In this document: one piece after another, positions 32,709-41,988 of the stretch
Layout of the letters: the number at the start of each line of letters is the position of its first letter
How positions within the stretch are numbered: position 1 is the first letter of the stretch
Origin: an uncultured Cuneatibacter sp.
GTDB taxonomy: Bacteria > Bacillota > Clostridia > Lachnospirales > Lachnospiraceae
Assembly (NCBI GenBank): GCA_934234215.1
Contig: CAKQHB010000015.1
Coordinates: forward strand, 3,313 to 67,312
Length of the DNA: 64,000 nucleotides
Direction: 5' to 3'
Made by a program: the position numbers and the translations under genes
Notes under the pieces: model-generated
Database searches by the model: none
What the model was told of the DNA's origin: nothing
The model's input: the letters and a program-made list of their open reading frames with translations, nothing else

Positions 32709-34124
32709 TCAGAACTTCAGCTTCCCTCTTTCTCTCCGCTTCTGTCTCGCAACGCGCTTTTTGAGCTGGCGCTGTTTTTTCTGAACTCGCGCTTGCGGAT
32801 TGAGCAGGTAGTACAACTGTGTCGCGATGAGGGCGATGAGCAGGATCGCGGCGGCACCGAGCAGGAAGTACCAGACATGGAAGTTATGTAAGTGTCCGAG
32901 CTGTGTGTTGGACACGGGGAAGGCATCTTCGTCCGAGCTGCTCAGGTCCGCGCGCACGAGGGGAAGCTGCGCCAGCGGATAGCCGTGCCAGGAGTAGGTG
33001 ACCTGGATTGTGCCGTCATCGGTGGCTGTGGTCTCGCGTTCCAGATCGGAGAAGGAGACGCCGTTTGGCAGGAGCATGGTTGCGGATTCGTCCAGCGAGA
33101 ACAGCAGGAGGTTGCCGCGGGGCAGCTGCAGCAGGTTCGAAGAATCGGTTTCACCGTAGGTCGTGTCTTCTTTTGCCGGAGTGCAGACCGTGAAGGAAGA
33201 AAAGGCGTAATCCATGAGGCTGCGGGTGTCTTCGTACTGTTGGGGAGCTTCTGCTCCCAATGTAACGATGATCAGGTGAATGCCCTGAGAAGACGCGTAG
33301 GTGACGAGGTTTCGTCCGGATTCCTGTGTCCAGCCGGTCTTGCCGCCTTTGACACGGGAATCATAGTAAACATTGTTTGTGCGGAGCATGCTGTGGGTGG
33401 AGCCGATGGTGCGGGTCTCGCTGTGTTTATTTGTGACGGGCAATGTGTATGTGCCTGCGGAGTCGATGGTGCGGAAGTCGGAATTTTTCAGACATTCCTT
33501 CATAATGAGAGCCAGATCGTAAGCGCAGGAGTAATGCGTGTCATCGTGGAGACCGGTGGGATTGACGAAGTGGGTATTAACTGCTCCAAGCTCGGCTGCG
33601 CGGGCATTCATGAGGTCTGCAAAGGCGCTGATGCTGCCGGATGTGTGTTCGGCGAGGGCATTTGCGACTTCATTGGCAGAGGGCAGGAGCAGGCCGTACA
33701 GGCAGTCCCTGACGGACATTTCCTCGCCGACCTGCATGGCAATGTGGCTGCTTCCGGCGGGAAGGTCATTGACTGCGCGGGCGGAGAAGGTCACCATGTC
33801 GCCGAGATTGTCATTTTCGACGGTGAGCAGCGCAGTCATGAGCTTTGTGGTGCTCGCCGGATAATGCTGTTCCGTGGCGTTCTTTGCGTAAAGGATCGTG
33901 CCGCTGTCTGCGTCCATGACGATCGCGGCGGAGCTGCTGATCTGGGGCGCAGAAGGCCAGTCGGAGGGAATTTGGTCGATCAATGCGTTGACTGCCTCAG
34001 AATCGCCCTGTGCGGCCTGAGAGACAACGGGTGTATGGAAAAACACACTGCCGGTAAGCAGGCATGCGCCAAGCAGACCGGCGCGCAGTGTGCGAGAAAA
34101 TTTCTTCATAGAATGAAATTTCAA
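32709..34124 (-). CDS. D-alanyl-D-alanine carboxypeptidase (S11 family)
   Basis: A 471-residue penicillin-binding protein with a signal peptide (about 1-38, ending SQAAQ), a peptidase S11 domain with STTK (Ser91, Lys94), SAN (149-151) and KGGKTGWT, a C-terminal beta domain, then a membrane helix and a very basic tail. It trims D-Ala from peptidoglycan stem peptides outside the membrane. TTG at 34124 is chosen because AAAGGA lies seven bases upstream; ATG at 34109, five codons in, has no near site. Divergent from trmB across a repeat element. Confidence 0.9.
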   Translation of the reverse strand: MKFHSMKKFSRTLRAGLLGACLLTGSVFFHTPVVSQAAQGDSEAVNALIDQIPSDWPSAPQISSSAAIVMDADSGTILYAKNATEQHYPASTTKLMTALLTVENDNLGDMVTFSARAVNDLPAGSSHIAMQVGEEMSVRDCLYGLLLPSANEVANALAEHTSGSISAFADLMNARAAELGAVNTHFVNPTGLHDDTHYSCAYDLALIMKECLKNSDFRTIDSAGTYTLPVTNKHSETRTIGSTHSMLRTNNVYYDSRVKGGKTGWTQESGRNLVTYASSQGIHLIIVTLGAEAPQQYEDTRSLMDYAFSSFTVCTPAKEDTTYGETDSSNLLQLPRGNLLLFSLDESATMLLPNGVSFSDLERETTATDDGTIQVTYSWHGYPLAQLPLVRADLSSSDEDAFPVSNTQLGHLHNFHVWYFLLGAAAILLIALIATQLYYLLNPQARVQKKQRQLKKRVARQKRRERGKLKF

Positions 34125-34181
34125 AGTAGTGTCCTTTCTATATAGATATGAAAATTCATAGAGTGTTTGTTTCATTGAGAC

Positions 34182-34256
34182 CTTTTTACTTTACAGATTT
34201 TCTGTAAAGTAAAAAGCGTTCCGCGTGGATTGCACTGCAGCGGGATTCTATTTTAC
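34182..34256. repeat. Dispersed intergenic repeat, copy A
   Basis: A CTTTTTACTTTACAG...CTGTAAAGTAAAAAG hairpin is followed by GCGTTCCGCGTGGATTGCAC and TGCAGCGGGATTCTATTTTA. It is the only copy in a divergent gene gap rather than 3' of a gene. Confidence 0.75.
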
Positions 34257-34363
34257 AACGAACAGGGGAAAAACGAAAGAGCAGAATAGATTTTTTCGAA
34301 AAAGATTGAGTTTTTCGGACGAATCGGTTATTGTAAATGAGAATTACGGAAATGGAGGGAACG

Positions 34364-35023
34364 ATGAGATTACGAAATATTCCGGGCGCCAGAGAAGAGA
34401 TGCTGGTAAACCCGTTTGTAGTACAGAATCCGCAGGAGCTAAAGGGACACTGGAAGCAGTGGTTTGCCGAGGAGAAGGGCATGACTGGTGCGCATCCGCT
34501 GTATATTGAGATCGGTATGGGCAAGGGCAAGTTTTTGACGACGCTGGCGGCTCAGAATCCGAACAAGCTGTATGTGGGCATTGAGAAGTATTCTTCCGTG
34601 CTGCTGCGTGCGTTGGAAAAACAGGAGGAGCTGCAGCTGCCGAATCTGTGTTTTATTCGTATGGATGCGGAGACAATCGGTGAGATTTTCGGGGAGCAGG
34701 AGGTCGATGGTATTTATCTGAATTTTTCAGATCCGTGGCCGAAGGATCGCCATGCGAAGCGCAGATTGACTTCGGTACAGTTCCTTGGCCGTTATGAGGG
34801 CATTTTGTCAGATGCCGGTCAGGTAGAGTTCAAGACGGACAATCAGGATCTGTTCCAGTTCTCCCTGGATTCCGCGGAGGAAGCTGGCTGGAACATCGTG
34901 GCAAGCACCTGGGATCTGCATCACGATGAGGTCTTGAATGCGGGAAATGTCATGACAGAGTATGAAGAGCGTTTTTCCGAGATGGGAAATCCCATTTGCA
35001 AAATGATATTAAAAAAAGCATGA
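34364..35023 (+). CDS. trmB: tRNA (guanine-N7-)-methyltransferase
   Basis: A 219-residue SAM-dependent enzyme that makes m7G46 in tRNA. The start at 34364 yields MRLRNIPGAREE, the standard Firmicutes TrmB opening, with GGAGGG five bases upstream. The SAM motif IEIGMGKGKF (about 46-55) and the signature FSDPWPKDRHAKRRLTS are both complete. The stop codon lies in the loop of its own terminator hairpin. Gene order next to tRNA-Lys is noted, but no functional coupling is implied. Confidence 0.95.
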   Translation: MRLRNIPGAREEMLVNPFVVQNPQELKGHWKQWFAEEKGMTGAHPLYIEIGMGKGKFLTTLAAQNPNKLYVGIEKYSSVLLRALEKQEELQLPNLCFIRMDAETIGEIFGEQEVDGIYLNFSDPWPKDRHAKRRLTSVQFLGRYEGILSDAGQVEFKTDNQDLFQFSLDSAEEAGWNIVASTWDLHHDEVLNAGNVMTEYEERFSEMGNPICKMILKKA

Positions 35024-35041
35024 AATGCTTTTTTTAATATC
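35005..35041 (+). terminator. Terminator overlapping the trmB stop codon
   Basis: GATATTAAAAAAAGCAT and ATGCTTTTTTTAATATC are perfect 17-base arms around GAA. The trmB stop TGA (35021-35023) includes the first loop bases. Confidence 0.85.
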
Positions 35042-35145
35042 ATGAGCATGTAGCGAATGCGGAATGCGAATAACCCGTAAAAAAAGCATGGAATGCTTTT
35101 TTAATATCATGAGCATGTAGCGAATGCGGAATGCGAATAACCCGT
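35011..35145. repeat. Tandem duplication of the trmB 3' end
   Basis: Two direct copies (35011-35078 and 35079-35145; 68 and 67 bases) are almost identical. Each has the AAAAAAAGCAT hairpin and TAGCGAATGCGGAATGCG. A more diverged third unit with AGCATATAGCAAATACAAAA follows at about 35146-35192. Confidence 0.9.
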
Positions 35146-35195
35146 AAAAAATTTTTTGAGAAATAAGCATATAGCAAATACAAAATGCGAATAGG

Positions 35196-35260
35196 AAAAG
35201 CCGTTTTTCTTCGGAAAGAGCCTTTAAATTGGCAAAATCAAGAAGAAAAGCGGCTTTTTC
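35196..35260 (+). terminator. Second terminator-like hairpin after trmB
   Basis: AAAAGCCGTTTTTCTTC pairs imperfectly with GAAGAAAAGCGGCTTTTT over a 29-base loop. The T-run follows on the plus strand. The rest of 35146-35400 holds only A/T-rich sequence, including the tRNA promoter area (TTGCAT, 17 bases, GCTATACT near 35333-35361). Confidence 0.65.
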
Positions 35261-35404
35261 AGCTTAAAATCGCTACAAATATCAAGAAAAACACAGAAAA
35301 ATTATTTTCTTAAAAATTTTTCAAAAAAACACTTGCATTTTCTGTGGACATGCGCTATACTCTTTCTTGCGTTCGGGAAAACAAAGCGAACGAAAACAAA
35401 ACAA

Positions 35405-35477
35405 GCGCTTCTAGCTCAGTTGGTAGAGCACCTGACTCTTAATCAGGGTGTCCAGGGTTCGAGCCCCTGGAGGCGCA
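35405..35477 (+). tRNA. tRNA-Lys (anticodon CTT)
   Basis: A full cloverleaf can be drawn: acceptor GCGCTTC with GAGGCGC, D-arm GCTC...GAGC, anticodon stem CCTGA/TCAGG around CTCTTAA, and T-arm CAGGG-TTCGAGC-CCCTG. The discriminator base is A. CCA is not encoded (CTT follows). Confidence 0.97.
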
Positions 35478-35500
35478 CTTGAAAGCATCGATTTCGAAGA

Positions 35501-35527
35501 CACGAGCTTCGGGGTTGGTGTTTTTTT
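35501..35527 (+). terminator. Terminator of the tRNA-Lys gene
   Basis: CACGAGC-TTCG-GGGTTGGTG forms an imperfect stem before seven T residues. Confidence 0.6.
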
Positions 35528-35642
35528 GTATCCTGCGATAGATTCACGACACTGCGGCGAAAAAGAAGTTATCACTTGGTAACCCGTCTCAGAATGTAGC
35601 CGCAGAATGCAATCGCAAAATGTGAGGAAAGATAGAAACAGA

Positions 35643-35691
35643 AAAATCCTGCTTCCGAATGGAATGAACCTTTCGAGAAGCAGGATTTTTT
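35643..35691. terminator. Bidirectional terminator between tRNA-Lys and GH28 genes
   Basis: AAATCCTGCTTC pairs with GAAGCAGGATTT, followed by T-runs on both strands. A further hairpin, CAATAGAAT with ATTCTATTG, lies at about 35701-35735. Confidence 0.8.
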
Positions 35692-35752
35692 GATTCACGA
35701 CAATAGAATGTTCACGGAGTGTGTATTCTATTGTTTTACAGGAAACGATTTA

Positions 35753-37066
35753 TTACCGATTGTCGTACTCGTCGTTCTTTGCATCGCGAGCAGAGTAGAC
35801 GGAAATTTCGGTATTTTCGAACCGGATGCCCTCCGTGTAGTTGATGACACCAAACTCTTTGCAGCGCAGCTTGACATTTTCGAAGTGCAGACCGCGGATC
35901 GGCTGTTCCTCAAATCCCTCGATGTGGAATGCGCGGCTGATACCATCATAATCAGGAGTATTGTCGGCGTGGACGTTGCGGATGGTGATATTTTCTACGC
36001 GGGTCATCGGCTCATCGTCGCTGATCGGTGCCAGCAGAGCCTTCCAGGAGTCGGAAATCTCACCGGTGTAACCTTCCGGCAGGGAACAATAGCTGTAAGC
36101 CGGATTCCAGTTCAGGAACAGATGGAACGGATACTTCACGTTGGTCATTTCCAGACCATCTACAGTGATGTCGCGAATGTAGCCGCGGCGGGCAATCGAA
36201 GACTTGATACGGAAGCCGCAGTCCGTTCCGTGGTAGTTCAGATTTTTCAGAGTGACATTGTAGACACCGCCGGAAACCTCGCTGCCGATGGTGACACCGA
36301 ATCCGGCAAGGATCGTGCAGTTCTGCACGGTGATGTCATGGCACGGACGGCCAACGCGGATGCCATCGCCGTCACGACCGGACTTGATGCAAATACTGTC
36401 ATCGTTGCAGGATGTTACGCAGTTTTCAATCAGAACGTCGTGACAGGAGTCGATGTCGATACCGTCTGTGCTGGGGCTGTGTGTGCCACAGGAAGTAATT
36501 TTCACACCGTCAATGTGAATGTCGTGGCTGTAGCAAACGTGGAAGTTCCAGAAACCGGAGCGGGTGGAAGTTACGTCCTTTAATGTGACATTGGAAGAAT
36601 TCATGACAACTACATTGCGGACACGCATGCAATCATAATCGCATGCCCAGCGGAGTCCCCTGGCATCGTATTCCTTGCGCATACCGCCCTGCATGTCGTC
36701 GCCCCAATATTTGGACCACCAATATTCGCCTTGACCATTGATCGTACCGCCGGAAATGACAACGTCTTTCTGATCGTTGACATTCAGAACGCCGGGATAC
36801 CACTTCATCTCAATACCGGCAACGCGGGTGTCGATGATCGGGTACTGGGATTCATCTGTCGTGCCCAGCAGAACGGTGTTCTCCTCCATATGAAATTCCA
36901 TGCCGCTCTTCAAAAATAAAGATGCGGTCTGGTAAGTACCATTTTCCAAAATCAAAATACCGCCAGCGGCAGCGGTCTCGTCGATCAATGCCTGCAGCTG
37001 CGCGGTGACAAGTGTAGCACCGGTGTTATCAATGTTTCGTTCGGAACTGCGAAAAACAGGTCTCAT
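35753..37066 (-). CDS. Glycoside hydrolase family 28 (polygalacturonase-like)
   Basis: A 437-residue right-handed beta-helix protein without signal peptide, so likely intracellular and acting on imported oligogalacturonides or related sugars. GH28 blocks: STDGIDID (Asp201), NDDSICIK (Asp222/223) and FRIKS (Arg286/Lys288). The usual GHG block reads GFG (255-257), so the conserved His is Phe. The start at 37066 has GGAGG eight bases upstream. The frame upstream of it is non-coding. It stands alone, divergent from nothing, and 134 bases downstream of the MATE gene, whose expression it may share. Confidence 0.88.
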   Translation of the reverse strand: MRPVFRSSERNIDNTGATLVTAQLQALIDETAAAGGILILENGTYQTASLFLKSGMEFHMEENTVLLGTTDESQYPIIDTRVAGIEMKWYPGVLNVNDQKDVVISGGTINGQGEYWWSKYWGDDMQGGMRKEYDARGLRWACDYDCMRVRNVVVMNSSNVTLKDVTSTRSGFWNFHVCYSHDIHIDGVKITSCGTHSPSTDGIDIDSCHDVLIENCVTSCNDDSICIKSGRDGDGIRVGRPCHDITVQNCTILAGFGVTIGSEVSGGVYNVTLKNLNYHGTDCGFRIKSSIARRGYIRDITVDGLEMTNVKYPFHLFLNWNPAYSYCSLPEGYTGEISDSWKALLAPISDDEPMTRVENITIRNVHADNTPDYDGISRAFHIEGFEEQPIRGLHFENVKLRCKEFGVINYTEGIRFENTEISVYSARDAKNDEYDNR

Positions 37067-37200
37067 AAAAATTTCCTCCATATCTTGCATGCTGCAAAAG
37101 CTGCAGCATGAAATTCTCCGGTTGTTATCATAACATAAGAAAGACTTCTTAGTATAGTAGAACTTTAAGACTGCGTGCGGCAGTTTTCCGCGGAAAAGGA

Positions 37201-38577
37201 TCACGCATCCGTGCGGTCGTTCTGAAATGTTTTCAGAACGCGGAGTGCCATCGGCAATGCCAGTAAGAACGACAAAATGTCTGCAAGCATCTGCGCAATC
37301 TGCACGCCGAACAGTCCGAGAAACAGCGGCAAAATCAAAATCAGCGGAATAAAGAAAAGTCCTTGCCTTGCAGAGGCAACGATGGATGCCTGTGCCGCCA
37401 TACCGATTGTCTGGAGCATCATATTGCAGAGAATCGTCCAGGCATTCAGCCAGAAGATGGAGCATTGCAGACGCAGCGCCAGCACACCGATCTGAATAAC
37501 GTCCGGATCATTTCGGAACAGACGGATCAGTGGTTCCGCAAAAATACAGCCGCACATAGACAGTACAAAGAGTGTGATCGTGCCGAGCTTGACGCAGAAA
37601 TAAAAAGCTTCCCGCACGCGGGTATAGCGCCCGGCGCCGTAGTTTGTACCGCAGACCGGCTGAAAGCCCTGTCCGAATCCGATCAACGCCGAGTTTACAA
37701 ACATCGTAATACGAGTGACAACGCCCATTGCCGCGATCGCTGCGTCCGCCATCGCGCCGCCGTAGTTACCGGCTGCGGTATTCAGAAAGATCGTTGCAAA
37801 GCTGCCGATGCCCTGTCTGCACAGCGAGGGAACGCCGCCCTTGAAGATATTCTGATAATAAAAAACAGAGGGTGTAAAATTCTTGAGGGAAACGCGGATT
37901 GCCGCCCGCCTGCGGTTGAGATACAGCAGGATGCAAAAGCTGGCGATCTGGCTGATGACGGTCGCAAGCGCTGCTCCGGAAATCCCCATATCAAATACAA
38001 AGATCAGCAGCGGGTCCAGACCAATATTCAGGATTGCACCGCTGACGATGCCGATCATTGCGACGGAGGCGCTGCCCTGAAAACGCATTTGATTGTTCAG
38101 GACAAACGATCCCATGATAAAGGGTGTTCCGAGAAAAATAATGCGCAGGTAGCGGATCGTGTACGGCAGGATCGTTTCGGTGGAACCGAGAAAGCGGGAG
38201 ATCGGGGTCAAAAACAGCAGTCCGATCAGGCAAATTACGATTCCGGCAATCAGGGACGAGAAAAATCCGGTGGCTGCCATTCGCTCCGCGTCCTGATATT
38301 CTCTGGCACCGAGCTTTCGGGAAATATAATTGCCGGAGCCATGTCCGAAAAAGAAGCCGGTCGCCTGAATCAGCGACATGACGGAAAACGATACGCCGAC
38401 CGCAGCGGTGGACTGGGTGTCCAGCTGCCCGACAAACATCGTGTCCGCCATATTATAGAAAGAAGTGACCAGCATACTGATGATCGTTGGAATCGACATC
38501 TGCCAGATCAGCTTTGGAATCGGCGCAGTCGTCAGATACTGCACCTTTTCATCCTGGGAAAGGTGTTTGAGTTTCAT
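37201..38577 (-). CDS. MATE family multidrug/metabolite efflux transporter
   Basis: A 458-residue protein with about twelve membrane segments in two similar halves, including PKLIWQMSIPTIISMLVTSFY at the first helix and GFGQGFQPVCGTNYGAG in the second half. Both are standard landmarks of the NorM/DinF-like MATE superfamily. These are cation-coupled exporters of drugs or metabolites; the substrate cannot be told. GGAGGA lies twelve bases before the ATG, a long spacing. Followed by the GH28 gene on the same strand. Confidence 0.92.
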   Translation of the reverse strand: MKLKHLSQDEKVQYLTTAPIPKLIWQMSIPTIISMLVTSFYNMADTMFVGQLDTQSTAAVGVSFSVMSLIQATGFFFGHGSGNYISRKLGAREYQDAERMAATGFFSSLIAGIVICLIGLLFLTPISRFLGSTETILPYTIRYLRIIFLGTPFIMGSFVLNNQMRFQGSASVAMIGIVSGAILNIGLDPLLIFVFDMGISGAALATVISQIASFCILLYLNRRRAAIRVSLKNFTPSVFYYQNIFKGGVPSLCRQGIGSFATIFLNTAAGNYGGAMADAAIAAMGVVTRITMFVNSALIGFGQGFQPVCGTNYGAGRYTRVREAFYFCVKLGTITLFVLSMCGCIFAEPLIRLFRNDPDVIQIGVLALRLQCSIFWLNAWTILCNMMLQTIGMAAQASIVASARQGLFFIPLILILPLFLGLFGVQIAQMLADILSFLLALPMALRVLKTFQNDRTDA

Positions 38578-38946
38578 GATAAGTTGATTCCTCCAGTAGG
38601 TTGTTGAAGTTAGTATAACACAAAAGCAGAACGTTCGACCAGAAACAAATCTGTGGAAAACCAGCTGTTTGGCGGCGATTTCTTTCTGACTGTAGATAAA
38701 GCCGATCAGACATGCGGATTCTGTCGAAATCCCTCAAAAAAACACGTATTAGAAAACAGGAATCAATCCTAAGATTAAAAACACTGCAAATGTTAGGAAA
38801 TCCTCATTTTATAAGGGAAAACAAGCTTTGTATTTTTTTAAGAGCAATGAAAAAATGTCTTGTAATTTAGCAAATACATGCTATAGTATAAATTGTGAAA
38901 AGAAAATTAGCGCAAGCTAACCAAATACAAACAAAGGAGAGTTGTG
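38578..38946. other. Intergenic region between MATE gene and pflB
   Basis: A 369-base A/T-rich region divergent for both flanking genes. It holds the pflB promoter (38860-38887), a small TTAGC-GCAA-GCTAA hairpin in the pflB leader (38907-38920) and no credible ORF. No classical Rex box was recognised. Confidence 0.6.
38860..38887 (+). promoter_or_regulatory. Promoter of pflBA
   Basis: TTGTAA, 16-base spacer, TATAGT; the start codon is 60 bases downstream. Confidence 0.6.
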
Positions 38947-41202
38947 ATGAAGAATTTTGCACAGTGGGATGGCTTTGAAGGCCGTCTGTGGAAAGAAGAA
39001 GTTAACGTACGTGACTTCATTCAGAAGAACTACAAGCCTTATGATGGCGATTCCTCATTCCTGGCTGGCCCGACCGAGGCTACCGATAAGTTATGGGGAG
39101 AACTGCAGAAGCTGCAGAAGGAAGAGCGTGCTAAGGGCGGCGTTCTGGATATGGAGACCGAGGTTGTTACTGGTCTGACCGCTTATGGTCCTGGTTACAT
39201 CAACGAGGAAGATAAGGATCTGGAGCAGGTAGTAGGTCTGCAGACCGATAAGCCTCTGAAGCGTGCATTCATGCCTTATGGTGGTATCAAGATGGCTAAG
39301 CAGGCTTGTGAGACTTACGGATATACTCCGAACCCCAAGTTTGATCAGATCTTCACCGAGTATCACACCACTCATAGTGATGCAGTATTCTCTGCTTACA
39401 CTCCTGAGATGAAGAAGGCTCGTCACAACAAGATCATCACCGGTCTGCCGGATACCTACGGCCGTGGCCGTATCGTAGGCGACTATCGTCGTGTAGCTCT
39501 GTACGGTATCGATTTCCTGATCGAAGAGAAGGAAGCTGATAAGGCTAACTGCGGCGATGGAACCATGACGGATGATGTTATTCGTCAGCGTGAAGAGCTG
39601 TCTATGCAGATCAAGGCTCTGAAGCAGATGAAGGAAATGGCTGCCGTGTACGGCTTTGATATTTCTCAGCCTGCTGCAAACGCAAAGGAAGCTTTCCAGT
39701 GGCTGTACTTCGGCTACCTGGCAGCTATCAAGACCCAGAACGGTGCTGCTATGTCCGTTGGACGTATCTCCACTTTCCTGGATATCTATGTAGAGCGTGA
39801 TATGGCGAAGGGCATCCTGACTGAGTCTCAGGCACAGGAGCTGGTTGACCACATGGTAATGAAGTTCCGTATGGTTAAGTTCGCTCGTATTCCTTCTTAT
39901 AACCAGCTGTTCTCCGGTGACCCGGTATGGGCTACCCTGGAAGTTGGTGGTATCGGCGTTGATGGCCGTTCCATGGTTACCAAGAACGATTACCGTTTCC
40001 TGCACACTCTGGAAAACATGGGACCGTCTCCGGAGCCGAACCTGACTATCCTGTACTCTTCTTCTCTGCCGGAGAACTTCAAGAAGTACAGCGCTGAGAT
40101 CTCTATCCGCACCAGTTCCGTACAGTACGAGAACGATGACGTTATGAAGCCTGTATGGGGTGATGACTACTCCATCTGCTGCTGTGTATCCGCTACCCAG
40201 ACCGGTAAGGAAATGCAGTTCTTCGGTGCTCGTGCTAACCTGGCTAAGTGCCTGCTGTACGCTATCAACGGCGGTGTTGATATGAAGACAAAGGATCAGG
40301 TTGGTCCTGCATACAAGCCGATCACTTCCGAGTATCTGGACTATGATGAAGTAATCAAGAAGTACGATGTAATGATGGATTGGCTGGCAGGTCTGTATGT
40401 AAATACTCTGAACCTGATCCAGTATATGCATGATAAGTATTACTATGAAGCAGCTGAGATGGCTCTGATCGATACCGATGTTCGTCGTACTTTCGCAACT
40501 GGTATCGCTGGTTTCTCTCATGTAGTAGATTCCCTGAGCGCAATCAAGTATGCAAAGGTTCGTGTAATCCGTGATGAAGAGACCGGTATTGCTATGGACT
40601 TCGAGACCGAAGGTGACTTCCCTCGCTACGGTAACGATGATGACCGTGCAGATGAGATCGCTGTATGGCTGCTGAAGACCTTCTTAGATAAGCTGAAGAA
40701 GCGTCACACCTACCGTAATTCCGAGCCGACCACCTCTATCCTGACCATTACCTCTAACGTAGTATATGGTAAGGCTACCGGTAACATGCCGAACGGTCGT
40801 CGTGCTGGTGAGCCTCTGTCTCCTGGTGCAAACCCTGCATACGGTGCAGAGCAGAACGGTCTGATCGCTTCCCTGAACTCCGTTGCTAAGCTGCCTTACG
40901 AATGGGCTCTGGATGGTATCTCCAATACCCAGACCATCAACCCTGCAGCTCTGGGTCACTCCGAGGCTGAGCAGACAGCTAACCTGGTACAGGTTATGGA
41001 CGGTTACTTCGATCAGGGTGCACATCACCTGAACGTAAACGTATTCGGTACCGAGAAGCTGATCGACGCTATGGAGCATCCGGAAAAGGAAGAGTACGCT
41101 AACTTCACAATCCGTGTATCTGGTTACGCAGTTAAGTTCATCGACCTGACTCGTGAGCAGCAGATGGATGTTATCGCTCGTACCTGCCATGACAGAATGT
41201 AA
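38947..41202 (+). CDS. pflB: Pyruvate formate-lyase
   Basis: A 751-residue glycyl-radical enzyme that converts pyruvate and CoA to acetyl-CoA and formate under anaerobic conditions. The active-site Cys run is YSICCCVSA (411-413) and the radical site is RVSGYAVKF (Gly726) near the C-terminus, matching family length and layout. AAAGGAG lies seven bases before ATG 38947. Codons are strongly biased to CGT, GCT, CTG and AAG compared with neighbours, as in the most highly expressed genes. It overlaps pflA by 14 bases. Confidence 0.97.
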   Translation: MKNFAQWDGFEGRLWKEEVNVRDFIQKNYKPYDGDSSFLAGPTEATDKLWGELQKLQKEERAKGGVLDMETEVVTGLTAYGPGYINEEDKDLEQVVGLQTDKPLKRAFMPYGGIKMAKQACETYGYTPNPKFDQIFTEYHTTHSDAVFSAYTPEMKKARHNKIITGLPDTYGRGRIVGDYRRVALYGIDFLIEEKEADKANCGDGTMTDDVIRQREELSMQIKALKQMKEMAAVYGFDISQPAANAKEAFQWLYFGYLAAIKTQNGAAMSVGRISTFLDIYVERDMAKGILTESQAQELVDHMVMKFRMVKFARIPSYNQLFSGDPVWATLEVGGIGVDGRSMVTKNDYRFLHTLENMGPSPEPNLTILYSSSLPENFKKYSAEISIRTSSVQYENDDVMKPVWGDDYSICCCVSATQTGKEMQFFGARANLAKCLLYAINGGVDMKTKDQVGPAYKPITSEYLDYDEVIKKYDVMMDWLAGLYVNTLNLIQYMHDKYYYEAAEMALIDTDVRRTFATGIAGFSHVVDSLSAIKYAKVRVIRDEETGIAMDFETEGDFPRYGNDDDRADEIAVWLLKTFLDKLKKRHTYRNSEPTTSILTITSNVVYGKATGNMPNGRRAGEPLSPGANPAYGAEQNGLIASLNSVAKLPYEWALDGISNTQTINPAALGHSEAEQTANLVQVMDGYFDQGAHHLNVNVFGTEKLIDAMEHPEKEEYANFTIRVSGYAVKFIDLTREQQMDVIARTCHDRM

Positions 41203-41944
41203 TCATAATCCGGCGATCGTTGGTCATGTCCACTCGTTCGAGTCCTTCGGACTGGTGGACGGACCCGGCGTCCGCTGTGTGATTTTCCTGCAAGGGTGTC
41301 CGATGCGGTGTCAGTATTGTCACAACCCGGAGACCTGGGCATGTTCCGGTGGTGAGGAGTATACGGCAAAAGCGATGTTTGACAAAGCATACCGTTACCA
41401 CACCTACTGGAGAAATAACGGAGGACTGACGATCAGCGGCGGCGAGCCTCTGATGCAGATGGACTTCGTGACCGAAGTGTTCCGTCTCGCGAAGGAAAAA
41501 GGAGTACACACAACACTGGATACGAGCGGCGTGTTGTTCTCTGATAATCCGGAGTGGCTGGAACGTTTTGATCGACTGATTGAAGTGACAGATCTGGTAA
41601 TGCTGGACTTGAAGGAAATTGATTCCGAAAAGCACCGTGTACTGACCGGTCACGGAAATGAAAATATCCTTGCGATGGCCAGATATTTATCTGATCATGG
41701 CTGTGAGATGTGGATCCGCCACGTGCTGGTTCCCGGTCTGACAGATGACGAGGAAGGTCTGAAAGAGCTGGATGCTTTTATCCAGAGCTTAAAGACCGTG
41801 TCAAAAGTAGAGATTCTTCCGTACCATACTCTTGGACTTTTTAAGTGGAAGAAGCTTGAATTGGATTACCCGTTAGAGGGCGTGCGTGTGCCGACCGACG
41901 AGGAGATCCGCAGAGCAGAAGAACTGCTCCATATTCAAAAGTAA
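41189..41944 (+). CDS. pflA: Pyruvate formate-lyase activating enzyme
   Basis: A 251-residue radical SAM protein. The CxxxCxxC cluster site is Cys37, Cys41 and Cys44 (GCPMRCQYCHNPETW), followed by GGEPLMQ. It generates the Gly radical of PflB using SAM and a [4Fe-4S] cluster. The ATG at 41189 lies inside the pflB 3' end with no strong separate ribosome site, which suggests translational coupling. Ends at a clear terminator. Confidence 0.96.
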   Translation: MTECNHNPAIVGHVHSFESFGLVDGPGVRCVIFLQGCPMRCQYCHNPETWACSGGEEYTAKAMFDKAYRYHTYWRNNGGLTISGGEPLMQMDFVTEVFRLAKEKGVHTTLDTSGVLFSDNPEWLERFDRLIEVTDLVMLDLKEIDSEKHRVLTGHGNENILAMARYLSDHGCEMWIRHVLVPGLTDDEEGLKELDAFIQSLKTVSKVEILPYHTLGLFKWKKLELDYPLEGVRVPTDEEIRRAEELLHIQK

Positions 41945-41950
41945 TTCAGA

Positions 41951-41988
41951 GAGGACAGAGTGAGTTTTCACCCTCTGTCCTCTTTTTT
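41951..41988 (+). terminator. Terminator of pflBA
   Basis: GAGGACAGAG pairs with CTCTGTCCTC, followed by TTTTTT. Confidence 0.92.

Noticed and set aside
32892..34145. A 417-codon plus-strand frame antisense to the carboxypeptidase
   Set aside because: The minus-strand frame has all three S11 motifs. The antisense product is Cys/Gly-rich with no family resemblance.
35011..35192. Tandem 68-base units considered as a small CRISPR array
   Set aside because: The units are contiguous with no unique spacers and carry the trmB terminator.
37363..38607. A 414-codon frame antisense to the MATE transporter
   Set aside because: Composition (Asp, Arg, His, Gln) is that of an antisense shadow of a membrane protein.
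39091..40521. A 476-codon frame antisense to pflB
   Set aside because: pflB is unmistakable. The antisense frame arises from its strong codon bias and has no recognisable domain.
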